From positions 1-64,000 of the forward strand of contig NZ_JALGYW010000005.1 of NCBI RefSeq assembly GCF_023111095.1: a stretch of DNA of 64,000 bases, given 5' to 3'. The DNA comes from Maribellus sp. YY47 (lineage in GTDB: Bacteria; Bacteroidota; Bacteroidia; Bacteroidales; Prolixibacteraceae). Position numbers and translations under genes: made by a program. Under the pieces are notes generated by a model. That model ran no database searches. It was not told where the DNA came from and saw only the letters and a program-made list of their open reading frames with translations. Positions 7,623-16,463 of this stretch are shown here, one piece after another; the stretch's first letter is position 1, and each line of letters starts with the position of its first letter.

Positions 7623-8837
7623 TTATTTAGATATTTGCTCCAAAGCATAGGCCGCAGCTCCCATTGTACCAGCCTTTGCTCCCAATTCTGAAAACATGAT
7701 TTCAGAGTCGTTGCTGATGTCGCGGTTGCTGTATGTGTTAATGGCTTGCTGGATAGGAGCCTGTATAAACCGGCTGGCTACTGCTACCTGTCCACTTAAA
7801 ATAATTTGCTCCGGATTAAATATCTGAATAAGCAATGCAATACCGTGTCCGAGCCACTTGCCAGCTTCTGTAAAAAGCGAGATGGCAAATTGGTCGCCCG
7901 AATCGGCCGCTTGAATTACTGTTAATATGTCTATTTTTTCTAAGTCGTTATCAACCAGTTTGTTTATAAGTGATGATTTGCCGTTTCTAATGGCTTCTCT
8001 GGCCTGTCGGGCGATGGCTTTCGCCGAAACCACGGTCTCCAGGCAACCTTGCTTTCCACAAACACAAAGCGGGCCGTCGGGTACAATCGGTACATGACCA
8101 AATTCACCCGAAAATCCTGATTTTCCGCCGTATAATACGCCGTTGACAATTATCCCAAGACCCAGACCCCAGTCTACCTGAAGCATCAATGCGTTTTTCT
8201 TGTTCTTGGCAAGACCAAAATGCTGCTCAGCAAAAGTGCGTAATTTGGTATCGTGGTTAAAGAAAACAGGAATACCAAAAATCTTTTTCAGTTCGGCAAA
8301 CAGATTTTTTACCTCAGGGAAATACGTTTTGTTGGTTCCCTCCTGAAGGTTAATAAGCCCCGGAAGTTCAATACCTGCTACCAGAATTTTATCCCTCGAA
8401 ATATTGCTCTGCTGAAAAACTTCTTCCAGTTTTTCGTTTACCTGACTGAAAATTTCGATGTTCGACTGCATACTGATCGGGAAGACGTGAGGACCACTTA
8501 CTTCCTGATTATTGCTGTTGAAAATTGAAATGATGGTGCGGGTAACATTGATGGTAATTCCTACTACATAAAATCCGTCTTTTACCAGTCCGTAAATGTT
8601 GGGGCGTCTGCCGCCACTCGAATCACCTCGTCCAAGTTCTTCTACCAGACCGTCTTCGATCAGCTCCAGCAGCAAACTGTTTATTTTGGGCGTGCTCAAT
8701 TTAATCTGCTTGGCTAATTCTGAGTTCGATAGAGGACCGTTGAAATAAATGGCACGAAGAATATGTTTTTTTTGTGCACTTTTCTTGACTTCAACAGCTT
8801 GGCTATGATTGACCGGATGTTTAAATAGTTTTTCCAT
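7623..8837 (-). CDS. ROK family transcriptional regulator (NagC/XylR-like)
   Basis: A 404-residue repressor-type ROK protein. Residues about 20-75 form a winged helix-turn-helix (ILRAIYFNGPLSNSELAKQI then INSLLLELIEDGLVEELG). The rest is a ROK sugar-sensing domain with the zinc segment GHVPIVPDGPLCVCGKQGCLE, a complete CxCGxxGCxE. It precedes the two NagB-type genes on the same strand (64 bases to the fusion gene), so it probably senses an amino sugar or its phosphate and controls that operon, as NagC does in enterobacteria. The effector is not known from sequence. The long AT-rich region upstream (8838-9035) is shared with the divergent PHP gene and may hold its operator. Confidence 0.88.
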   Translation of the reverse strand: MEKLFKHPVNHSQAVEVKKSAQKKHILRAIYFNGPLSNSELAKQIKLSTPKINSLLLELIEDGLVEELGRGDSSGGRRPNIYGLVKDGFYVVGITINVTRTIISIFNSNNQEVSGPHVFPISMQSNIEIFSQVNEKLEEVFQQSNISRDKILVAGIELPGLINLQEGTNKTYFPEVKNLFAELKKIFGIPVFFNHDTKLRTFAEQHFGLAKNKKNALMLQVDWGLGLGIIVNGVLYGGKSGFSGEFGHVPIVPDGPLCVCGKQGCLETVVSAKAIARQAREAIRNGKSSLINKLVDNDLEKIDILTVIQAADSGDQFAISLFTEAGKWLGHGIALLIQIFNPEQIILSGQVAVASRFIQAPIQQAINTYSNRDISNDSEIMFSELGAKAGTMGAAAYALEQISK

Positions 8838-9035
8838 AATAGTCTTACAAAAATCTGAATTAATTAGGTTAGAAACAAGTCTCTTTTTAAATATATTAAA
8901 AAGGAATTGGTATTTCTCTTAAAATTAACTATTGCTTTACAATTCATAAAAAAAAATAGTGCAAAAATCTTTTAATCTTGTAGAAATTAGGAGACCTTTA
9001 GAGCCAAAATCTAGTACCAGTTAAAGAGAGCAGGC

Positions 9036-10142
9036 ATGTGGAACAAGAAATTCTGGACGATATTTGTTGTGGTGATCAGCGTTTGTGTGGCAAACGGGCA
9101 ATCGCGCAGAATTATCAATATTCCTGATATCAGCGGATATAAAACACTGAAGTGTGATTTTCATATTCATACCGTATTTTCTGATGGAACCGTGTGGCCG
9201 ACCGAACGGGTAAATGAAGCCTGGGAAGAAGGCCTCGATGCTATCGCCATTACCGATCATATTGAGTACCGTCCGCATTCCACCGATATTGTGTCGGACC
9301 ATAACCGTTCGTACGAAATTGCAGGCCCGCTTGCCAGGCAAAAAAATATTTTGCTGATTCGCGGCGCCGAGATTACACGAAGCATGCCTCCCGGCCATCT
9401 GAACGCCTTGTTCATCAAAAATGCCAATCTTTTGGAACGCGACGAAGTTTTGGATGCCTTGCAGGAAGCGCGCGATCAGGGGGCTTTTCTGATTTGGAAT
9501 CATCCGGGGTGGAAAGCGCAGCAACCCGATTCAACAGTTTGGTGGCCCGAACATTCGAATTTGCTCGCCAACGGGTTATTGCACGGAATAGAAGTGTACA
9601 ACAGCAACGAATATTACCCCGAAGCGCAGCAATGGGCCAAAGGGAAAAAGCTAACCATTTTTGCGAATTCTGATGTACATGGACCAATGAAGGTTTTTGA
9701 AGGCCATCGCCCGATGACATTGGTTTTTGCTAAAAGCCGAACCGAAGGCGGAATCAAGGAAGCGTTGTTTGGCAAACGCACGCTGGCGTATTTCGACAAT
9801 ACACTGGTGGGGCAATCGGCGTTGCTCGAACCCCTGTTTTTTGCCTCGCTCGAATACGATAAAGCGCCTTTGCGACTGGCAAACGGAACCAACAAGGTCT
9901 TGTACCTAAGGAATAATTCCGATCTTGATTATCAGCTCGAACTGGTGCAACCCGGTGTGGGACTGGATGCTCCTGACTACCTCACGTTGAAAGCTCATCA
10001 TGTTACACCCTTGAGCCTGAGTGGCAACTCCGATCAGATTGCAGGAGTCAAAGAAATCAACCTTTATTATGCCGTAAAAAACATGTTCACGGGGCCTGGC
10101 GAAAACCTGGTGGTTACTTTTACACTGAAGAATTTACTCTAA
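9036..10142 (+). CDS. Secreted PHP-domain phosphoesterase (Sb-PDE-like)
   Basis: Exported protein of 368 residues. A signal peptide (hydrophobic residues 6-20, cleavage near ANGQ) is followed by a PHP metal-dependent phosphoesterase domain: DFHIHTVFSDG supplies the first histidines and Asp, then ITDHIEY, GAEITR, WNHPGW and NSDVHG give the other ligands. PHP proteins of this exported type are often annotated as Sb-PDE family phosphodiesterases in Bacteroidota. The C-terminal 100 residues look like a beta-sandwich (YLRNNSDLDYQLEL). The substrate is unknown; a periplasmic phosphodiester or phosphomonoester is likely. The next gene starts 65 bases downstream on the same strand. Confidence 0.8.
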   Translation: MWNKKFWTIFVVVISVCVANGQSRRIINIPDISGYKTLKCDFHIHTVFSDGTVWPTERVNEAWEEGLDAIAITDHIEYRPHSTDIVSDHNRSYEIAGPLARQKNILLIRGAEITRSMPPGHLNALFIKNANLLERDEVLDALQEARDQGAFLIWNHPGWKAQQPDSTVWWPEHSNLLANGLLHGIEVYNSNEYYPEAQQWAKGKKLTIFANSDVHGPMKVFEGHRPMTLVFAKSRTEGGIKEALFGKRTLAYFDNTLVGQSALLEPLFFASLEYDKAPLRLANGTNKVLYLRNNSDLDYQLELVQPGVGLDAPDYLTLKAHHVTPLSLSGNSDQIAGVKEINLYYAVKNMFTGPGENLVVTFTLKNLL

Positions 10143-10207
10143 ATACTGCCGGACGTTGAACAATTTGGTTTCGGCAGAGTTTTTTGCGATGAAACATTTC
10201 ATATCAG

Positions 10208-10876
10208 ATGGCAGGTACCAAAAAAAAAGAACCGCAGCTTTTCCCGCAGATCATTACCGATAATCAGGAAATTTCTCCCGGTGTTCATCTTATCGCTTTT
10301 AAGCGGAATACAACTTTTCATCCCGGTCAGGTGGTGAAAATCGGAATCGACTCCGAACATCCGCCCCGTATTTACAGCATTTGCAGCGGAAATCATGAAG
10401 ATGAGATTCGTGTACTTTTTAATATCAAGGAAGATGGCTTTCTGACGCCCAAACTTTCAGCAGTAATTCCCGGAGACACCATCTGGGTGTCGGAACCGTA
10501 CGGGAGTTTTCTCGGGAGCGACGAAGCGGCCTGGTGGATTGCCACCGGTACCGGAATTGCACCGTTCTACAGCATGTTTCGCTCGGGTATCGATAAAAAT
10601 AAAAAACTGCTACACGGGGTGTCGTACCTAAATCAGTTTTATTTCGAAGATGAACTCGAGTGGGCAATGGGTGAAAATTACGTGCGATGTTGTTCGCGCG
10701 AATCGTCGTGTAATGTTTTCCCCGGACGCGTGACTAATTACCTGACAAATTTGGAAAGCTTCCCCGATGTGAAATTTTATCTCTGCGGAAAAGCGTTAAT
10801 GGTGGTTGAAGTACGCGACTTGTTGATCGAAAAGGGAGTTCCGTACGAAAACATTCTTGCCGAGATATATTTTTAG
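10208..10876 (+). CDS. Ferredoxin-NADP reductase-like flavoprotein
   Basis: Cytoplasmic protein of 222 residues with the FNR fold: an N-terminal FAD-binding barrel with RIYSICSG (the RxYS flavin motif) and a C-terminal nucleotide-binding half with ATGTGIAPFYSM and FYLCGKALMVVEV. The end AEIYF is the usual aromatic-terminated tail of this family. It should move electrons between NAD(P)H and ferredoxin or a flavodoxin. No iron-sulfur cysteine cluster is present, so it is not a PyrK or Hmp-type protein. It may be co-transcribed with the neighbouring PHP and LolA-like genes (65 and 73 base gaps), but I see no functional reason for that. Confidence 0.82.
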   Translation: MAGTKKKEPQLFPQIITDNQEISPGVHLIAFKRNTTFHPGQVVKIGIDSEHPPRIYSICSGNHEDEIRVLFNIKEDGFLTPKLSAVIPGDTIWVSEPYGSFLGSDEAAWWIATGTGIAPFYSMFRSGIDKNKKLLHGVSYLNQFYFEDELEWAMGENYVRCCSRESSCNVFPGRVTNYLTNLESFPDVKFYLCGKALMVVEVRDLLIEKGVPYENILAEIYF

Positions 10877-10949
10877 ACGTAGAATTGCGGAAGCAACCAA
10901 TATTTGTAATTTAGTGAGATTATTATCCAGTTACCTTAAACGTTAAAAA

Positions 10950-11660
10950 ATGAAACGAATATTTGTTGTTACCGCCCTGATGCTGTTTGCATTCATTGGC
11001 ACACAAGCGCAATCACTCGACGATGTACTGAAAAAACACTATGCTGCCACCGGGCAGGAAAAAATCGCCGCAGTAAAAACATTTTATGTGAAAGCAAAAA
11101 TGAGTATGATGGGGATGGATTTGCCCATGACCATTCAAATGAAAAAGCCCGATAAATTCCGCATCGAAATGGAAGTAATGGGGCAAAAGATCATTCAGGC
11201 CTACGACGGGAAAGCCGGATGGGCACAAAATCCAATGGCCGGAGCCGGAATAACCGAGCTGAAAGGGCCGGAGCTGCAGCAGGCCATGAATCAGGCCGAC
11301 ATGGAAGGAGAGTTGTACAATTATGCCAAAAAAGGGCACTCTGCCGAATTAATCGGTAAAGTAAATGCTGATGGCAAGGAAGCCTACAAAATAAAACTAA
11401 CCAACGCCGACGGTACGGTAAAAGATTATTTTATTGATGCCGATTCTTACCTGGTTAGTAAAGTAAAAGCTACGGTTGAGTCGATGGGGCAATCGGTTGA
11501 TGTGGAAACCAAAGTAAGCGAATACAAAGACATCAACGGCATTAAAATGGGCAGCAAAATGGAAGTAAGTACACCAATGGGTGCCCAAACATTGTTAATG
11601 GAAGAGATTAAACTTGATGAGACGATTGACGATTCAATTTTTGTGAGACCAAGCGAATAA
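10950..11660 (+). CDS. LolA-like exported protein (outer-membrane lipoprotein sorting family)
   Basis: Periplasmic protein of 236 residues with a cleavable signal peptide (MKRIFVVTALMLFAFIG, cleavage near AQS). The rest has the alternating beta pattern of the LolA/LolB-like fold, starting with LDDVLKKHYAATGQEK and containing KPDKFRIEMEVMGQKIIQAYDGK, a form common in Bacteroidota proteins of this family. Such proteins bind acyl chains of lipoproteins or other lipids; the true chaperone LolA is usually a separate gene, so this may be a paralogue with another lipid ligand. A good intrinsic terminator follows 24 bases after the stop. Confidence 0.7.
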   Translation: MKRIFVVTALMLFAFIGTQAQSLDDVLKKHYAATGQEKIAAVKTFYVKAKMSMMGMDLPMTIQMKKPDKFRIEMEVMGQKIIQAYDGKAGWAQNPMAGAGITELKGPELQQAMNQADMEGELYNYAKKGHSAELIGKVNADGKEAYKIKLTNADGTVKDYFIDADSYLVSKVKATVESMGQSVDVETKVSEYKDINGIKMGSKMEVSTPMGAQTLLMEEIKLDETIDDSIFVRPSE

Positions 11661-11683
11661 AAAGACAATTGAAAGATACAGAG

Positions 11684-11709
11684 AGGGCGGAATTTTCGCC
11701 CTTTTTTTG
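11684..11709 (+). terminator. Intrinsic terminator after the LolA-like gene
   Basis: AGGGCG (11684-11689) pairs with CGCCCT (11697-11702) across a 7-base loop and is followed by a run of seven T. Confidence 0.85.
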
Positions 11710-11919
11710 TGTCCTGCGGTGGTTGATTTTTAAATTATTAACTTCTGGAAGGGCTATTTTTAACGTCTTTTACAAATAGGCTGGTAATATTTATCAGAGA
11801 TTTGAAAAAACTAAAATCAAATAATATGAAACGACCATGACGAAGATTAGCCACAAAAAAGGATAATTAAAATCATGGGAGTTCCATTGAATACGAACGA
11901 AATAGAAAATTTTAATGAG

Positions 11920-12432
11920 ATGAAAAACCGAATTTTACTTGTTTTTGCGTTTATCACCCTTGGAATAGGTCTGGTTCAGGCACAAACGACTTTAAAAATA
12001 GCACACGTAAATGTGCAGGAGCTGGTGCAAACGCACCCGCTGTTAGACAGTATTCAGGCCGTACTTGATCAGGAAACCAAAGACATGGAACAGATTTATT
12101 CTGATATGCTGACAGAGCAGCAGACTAAAATGGACGCTTTTGAAAAGGAGAGTGCCGGTTATTCCGAACTGATGAAAAAGACCAAACAGGAAGAGCTGCT
12201 GGCGTTGGCACAGAAAGTCCAGAATTACAACCAGACAGCCCAGCAAATGCTGCGTCAGCGAAATATGGAACTGATTCAGCCGGTTTACCAGGATGTAACC
12301 GCTGCCATTAGCGAAGTAGCCAAAGAAAAAAGCATTACCTACGTTTTGGATGTTAGCACCGGCGCTGTTGCCTACATGGCTGCCGATGCCCAGGATATTA
12401 CCGAACTGGTTCGCGAAAAGCTTCAGAAGTAG
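11920..12432 (+). CDS. OmpH/Skp family periplasmic chaperone
   Basis: Product of 170 residues from the ATG at 11920, which gives a clean signal peptide (MKNRILLVFAFITLGIGLVQAQ); an upstream in-frame ATG at 11875 would put 15 polar residues before it. The mature part begins KIAHVNVQELVQTHPLLDSIQ, typical of Skp/OmpH, followed by a long coiled coil rich in Glu, Gln and Lys (residues about 45-125) and a short beta segment. Skp proteins hold unfolded outer-membrane proteins in the periplasm. It is preceded by about 200 bases without a gene and followed after 126 bases by the sensor kinase gene. Confidence 0.88.
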   Translation: MKNRILLVFAFITLGIGLVQAQTTLKIAHVNVQELVQTHPLLDSIQAVLDQETKDMEQIYSDMLTEQQTKMDAFEKESAGYSELMKKTKQEELLALAQKVQNYNQTAQQMLRQRNMELIQPVYQDVTAAISEVAKEKSITYVLDVSTGAVAYMAADAQDITELVREKLQK

Positions 12433-12558
12433 CCGGTTTTTTTTCTACCCCGTAACTCAAATTTTGCCGGAAAATAAGTAAAGTCCGCCGTTTAATAAGT
12501 GGGGCTTTTATTTATCAATAATTCCTGCAAAATTTGGGTAAATCCAAATACCACGGCT

Positions 12559-15500
12559 ATGAAACCAATTATTCTATTCCTGTTAACTCTACTCCCTTTT
12601 TTCGGCTTCGCTCAAACCGACACCCTTTTACTTTTGCCCCAGTTAGGAAAGGAATATATTTACGAATACACCGAGTCGGAATACATCCTATTGAATGATG
12701 ATTCAAGATACAGGCCCTACGACAAGGAGAAAACGATCAAAATTCAGTACAGCAACTTTGAGCCGGGCGAGAAGCCTTTCCTCCGGGTTTCGGTTGAGAA
12801 AAACAGGGAAGTAAAACCCAATAACCGACCCATGGCGATTAGGGATTTTAAATACCCGACATTCTGGGGTGGAAAAGGTTCTCAGCGGAACAGGCAGTAT
12901 TACGAGAGTTTATTATGCCTTGTTAACCCAAAGTACAGCATCAACTCCGAAACCAGTCGGATTACTTTGCTTGACCGTGTCGGCCTTTTATTGGAAGTTC
13001 GAAAAATTCTTAGGGACAAAGGCTTTTCAGAGAAAGACGTGGATTATTTCGCTGAAGAATTTAACGAAAAAGGAATACCGCTGATAACAAAGTTGGTACA
13101 GTCAATTTACAGGGTGCCGATACCGGGCAAAAATGAAACTGACCCGGTCGCATACTTAACCGTACAGCAAAAAAAGGAGGAGGCAGAATTAATTACCTGC
13201 TCGGCAAACAAACCAGAGGCGGGGCTTAATTCTCTGACAATAGAAATCGATAAGGACAGAAATCAGTTGGTTCAGTACAACCGGATTGAGTTAAACGAGC
13301 TTAGATACAATGTTGCCCTCGTTCGAAGCAAATATCAAAACCTGTCGAACAAGGAAACGTATCTTTCTTTGGCTTCGGTAAAGGAAATAGGGAACAATAC
13401 TTTCACCATTTCAGGCAAAGTGGAGAAAGTGCTGGGTAAGAGGGTAATCTTATCAACATTGCAGAAGCCATACGGCGTAAGCATGAGTCAAAAAGTCTAT
13501 GACCTTGGCGAAGATAACTCGTTTAAAATTGAAGAAGAGTTGGAGCAGCCTCAGCTTATATTTCTCCGGTTTGGCTACAATGCGAACCTGAGAGATTTGC
13601 CAACCCTGGTAATATATGCCGAACCAGGCAACGAAGTACACCTTGATGCGAAAGGCGATGCCTTTCCCTGGGATATTACTTTTACAGGCCCTTTGGCCAA
13701 AACCGGGCAAATGATTTATGAATATCGCAAAGCCCATCCTGTTTTCGATGATGACATTAACTCTTATTCTTACCTCAACCGGGGCACGAAATATGCCGAA
13801 TTTGAAAAAGCAAGCAAAGCATTTCCCGAAATTTGCAATAAATACAGGAACGATATGCCCGCTAGTGTATTTCGTTTTATAAAAAAAGAGTTACAAAACC
13901 AGTTGTATTGCGGGGCAAATCAACTGTTAAGTCAATTTAATTCTTTTGATGTTGAAAGGGTATGGAGAGGAGATACCAAGCCTGACGAGATTGATGCATA
14001 TTATTTAATACAATACATCGATCAGTTTAATATTAACCTGGATTATAATTCTTTTGGAATTTTTTCGCGACAAGCAGCAATTTCTTATTTTACGAGAAAT
14101 ATGGAGGCAAGCAGTAAGGTTGTCCCCAGCAATATTTTGTGGGATGTTGATTACAATGAGTTTATCTCAACTTACTATTTTGGTGATCCTCGTTCGAGGA
14201 TAGAATTGGCAAAATTAACACTTGCCGGGCCGCCATTGTACAGTGTGGCAGGCGATATACTTATTCAGGAGAAAAGAGGACAAATCCTTGAATCGAATGG
14301 GGACGATAGCGAACGGGAAGAAGCGGACGAATACCTCGATGACATGCTCCGATATTGTAACGACAAGGACTTTGTCCGGGAAATATCCGGGTTTGTATCA
14401 AACCAGGGAAAATGGAAGGACGAAAACTATGTCCCCGATGTGAGGCTTACAATGCCCGACGGGAAAGAAGTCGTCATGAAAGATTACTTCGGTGAAAAAC
14501 CAACCATCTTTTACGTAAGTTCAGACTGGGCCGGCGAACGCTACTATTTCGACGACCTTTCGAAAGAAAATCCCGACATCAACTATGTTTACATTGTGGA
14601 AGGCAGCAATCTTAATGTGTGGAAAGATTTCCTGAGCCGGGCTGAACCGAAAGCGCACCAGTTGCTGTTGATGAATGACACTATTCGGTTATCAGACATA
14701 TTTCCTTCGGATTGGAAGAATTTCATCCTTTACAATAAAGAGGGGGAACACATAGGAAATGCCAAAAACCCTTTGGAGGCAACAAATTTGATGAAACAAT
14801 ATTTAGTGCAACCGAAGGAGAAAACAATCAATAAGTCGGCGCTGATAACCGTGATCATTGTTCTGGTCGCTTTGCTGGTGTTGGTCGTTTCGGTTTTGTT
14901 GGTTTGGAAATGGCGCGTTCAGCAACAGTTTCGAAAGGAGCAACGCGAACGGCGCTTGCGCGAGCTGGAGCTAACGGCCATCCGTTCGCAAATGAATCCG
15001 CACTTTTTGTTTAACAGTTTAAATTCGGTACAAAACCTCGTTCAGAAAAATATGGGCCGCGAGGCCCATTTGTATTTGTCTGATTTTGCCGGTTTGATCC
15101 GGAAAGTGCTGAATAATTCGGAAAAGGAAGAAGTGTCGCTGGCCGAAGAACTCGAAATGACAGAGCAATACCTGAAGCTCGAAAAATTACGTTTCGATTT
15201 TGACTATTCGATGGAAATAGATTTGGAAATAGATGTGCACAACACGCTGGTGCCTTCCATGTTGTTGCAGCCTTTTGTGGAAAATGCTATTGTTCATGGC
15301 CTGCAAAATAAAACAGCCAACAGACAGTTAAGAATTAGCGTGAAACGAAAGAGCTCGGAAATAAGAATTGTAATCGAAGACAACGGAGTGGGTCGGGAAG
15401 CCGCCAAAGAACTGTCGAAAACCAAAAACGGAAAAGGAACAAAACTCATTACCGAACGCCTGCAACTCCTAAAAGAAAAGCAAGGCGAGAAATATTCGAT

Positions 15501-15561
15501 TGAAACCATTGATTTACAGCAAGGAACGCGTGTTGAGATTATTATTCCGGAAGAAAATTAG
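12559..15561 (+). CDS. LytS-type sensor histidine kinase with a periplasmic thioredoxin-like domain lacking cysteines
   Basis: A 1000-residue membrane kinase from the ATG at 12559, which begins a signal peptide (MKPIILFLLTLLPFFGFAQ). The large periplasmic part has a region like the DUF4369 beta domain (about 280-370) and then an AhpC/TlpA-type thioredoxin-like domain (about 630-755, starting VRLTMPDGKEVVMKDYFGEKP). Where a thioredoxin has WCxxC this protein has SSDWAGERYYF, so no redox disulfide can form there. One membrane helix follows (about 760-785), a short coiled coil, the His_kinase motif with MNPHFLFNSLNS (His815) and a HATPase with ENAIVHGL. The LytTR regulator gene follows directly. 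The signal sensed is unknown. Confidence 0.88.
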   Translation: MKPIILFLLTLLPFFGFAQTDTLLLLPQLGKEYIYEYTESEYILLNDDSRYRPYDKEKTIKIQYSNFEPGEKPFLRVSVEKNREVKPNNRPMAIRDFKYPTFWGGKGSQRNRQYYESLLCLVNPKYSINSETSRITLLDRVGLLLEVRKILRDKGFSEKDVDYFAEEFNEKGIPLITKLVQSIYRVPIPGKNETDPVAYLTVQQKKEEAELITCSANKPEAGLNSLTIEIDKDRNQLVQYNRIELNELRYNVALVRSKYQNLSNKETYLSLASVKEIGNNTFTISGKVEKVLGKRVILSTLQKPYGVSMSQKVYDLGEDNSFKIEEELEQPQLIFLRFGYNANLRDLPTLVIYAEPGNEVHLDAKGDAFPWDITFTGPLAKTGQMIYEYRKAHPVFDDDINSYSYLNRGTKYAEFEKASKAFPEICNKYRNDMPASVFRFIKKELQNQLYCGANQLLSQFNSFDVERVWRGDTKPDEIDAYYLIQYIDQFNINLDYNSFGIFSRQAAISYFTRNMEASSKVVPSNILWDVDYNEFISTYYFGDPRSRIELAKLTLAGPPLYSVAGDILIQEKRGQILESNGDDSEREEADEYLDDMLRYCNDKDFVREISGFVSNQGKWKDENYVPDVRLTMPDGKEVVMKDYFGEKPTIFYVSSDWAGERYYFDDLSKENPDINYVYIVEGSNLNVWKDFLSRAEPKAHQLLLMNDTIRLSDIFPSDWKNFILYNKEGEHIGNAKNPLEATNLMKQYLVQPKEKTINKSALITVIIVLVALLVLVVSVLLVWKWRVQQQFRKEQRERRLRELELTAIRSQMNPHFLFNSLNSVQNLVQKNMGREAHLYLSDFAGLIRKVLNNSEKEEVSLAEELEMTEQYLKLEKLRFDFDYSMEIDLEIDVHNTLVPSMLLQPFVENAIVHGLQNKTANRQLRISVKRKSSEIRIVIEDNGVGREAAKELSKTKNGKGTKLITERLQLLKEKQGEKYSIETIDLQQGTRVEIIIPEEN

Positions 15562-15567
15562 ATCTTC

Positions 15568-15644
15568 CACGCAAAGAAAAGAAGAAGCACCAAGCCTGCA
15601 GAAATCTTTGCTAACTTGGCGATTGGCTTAGTGCCCTTTGCGTG
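15568..15644. repeat. Imperfect inverted repeat of the CTTTGCGTG type between kinase and regulator genes
   Basis: CACGCAAAG (15568-15576) pairs with CTTTGCGTG (15636-15644), and GCACCAAGCC (15587-15596) pairs with GGCTTAGTGC (15625-15634) with one mismatch, around a loop containing further CTTTGC and CTTGGCGA sub-repeats. Short sequences of this CTTTGCG...CTTTGCGTGAAA style recur as dispersed intergenic repeats in many bacterial and archaeal genomes, as far as I recall. It occupies almost the whole gap between the two signalling genes. Confidence 0.6.
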
Positions 15645-15661
15645 AAATAAAGAATAGTAGT

Positions 15662-16414
15662 ATGAAAATCAAATCCATTATAGTTGACGACGAAAAACAC
15701 GGGCGTGAAAACCTCGCCGGATTGCTGCGGGAATATTGCCCCGAAGTGTTGGTGCTGGGAGAAGCAAATTCGGTGGCCGCTGCTGTTTTGTTGATTGAAA
15801 AGCACGATCCTGATTTGGTTTTTCTGGATATTGAAATGCCCAAAGAAAATGGCTTCCGGCTTTTGGAAACGCTTGGCCACGCCCGCTTTGAAGTGATTTT
15901 TGTAACCGCTTTTGATAATTACGCCATCAAAGCAATTCGTTTTTCGGCTGCCGATTACATCCTGAAACCCATTAATTACAACGATTTGGTAGAAGCTGTT
16001 AACCGGGTTTCACATCGGGTTTTGCAGAAACAGGAAAATCAACGTGTCAACGAATTGGCGCGCAACATTCAGCAGCCAGAAAATCCACGGATAGGCTTAC
16101 CAACAGGCGACAGAATTGAATTTATCGAAGTCCGAAAGATCATTCATTGCAAAGGAGACGGGAACTATACGCACATCTGTCTGGAAGACAAAAGGCGTTT
16201 ACTGGTGGCGAAAACGCTGGTCGAGTTTGAAGAACTTTTAAACGAATATTCGTTTATCCGGACCCACAAATCACATTTGGTGAATCTACATCACGTTTCA
16301 GCCTACTTAAAAACCGATGGCGGAACACTCGAACTTTCCAACGGCGATCGTGCCAATATTTCAAGGCGAAGAAAAGATGCAGTTCAGGAAATGTTAAAAA
16401 GCTGGATTCATTAG
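15662..16414 (+). CDS. LytTR-family response regulator
   Basis: Cytoplasmic two-domain regulator of 250 residues, partner of the kinase encoded just upstream. The receiver domain (1-120) has the acidic pair Asp9/Asp10, phosphoacceptor Asp56 in VFLDIEMP, Thr in FVTAFD and Lys in YILKPI. The LytTR DNA-binding domain (about 150-248) has IEFIEVRKIIHCKGDGNYTHI and the FIRTHKSHLVN segment. I use the ATG at 15662, eight codons after a possible TTG, because it gives the normal receiver start MKIKSIIVDDE. Targets are unknown; LytTR proteins bind pairs of imperfect 9-bp repeats. Confidence 0.93.
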   Translation: MKIKSIIVDDEKHGRENLAGLLREYCPEVLVLGEANSVAAAVLLIEKHDPDLVFLDIEMPKENGFRLLETLGHARFEVIFVTAFDNYAIKAIRFSAADYILKPINYNDLVEAVNRVSHRVLQKQENQRVNELARNIQQPENPRIGLPTGDRIEFIEVRKIIHCKGDGNYTHICLEDKRRLLVAKTLVEFEELLNEYSFIRTHKSHLVNLHHVSAYLKTDGGTLELSNGDRANISRRRKDAVQEMLKSWIH

Positions 16415-16463
16415 TTCGTGTGCAGCGCATTATTTATTTTTAGTTGGTAAACAATTGAAAGTC

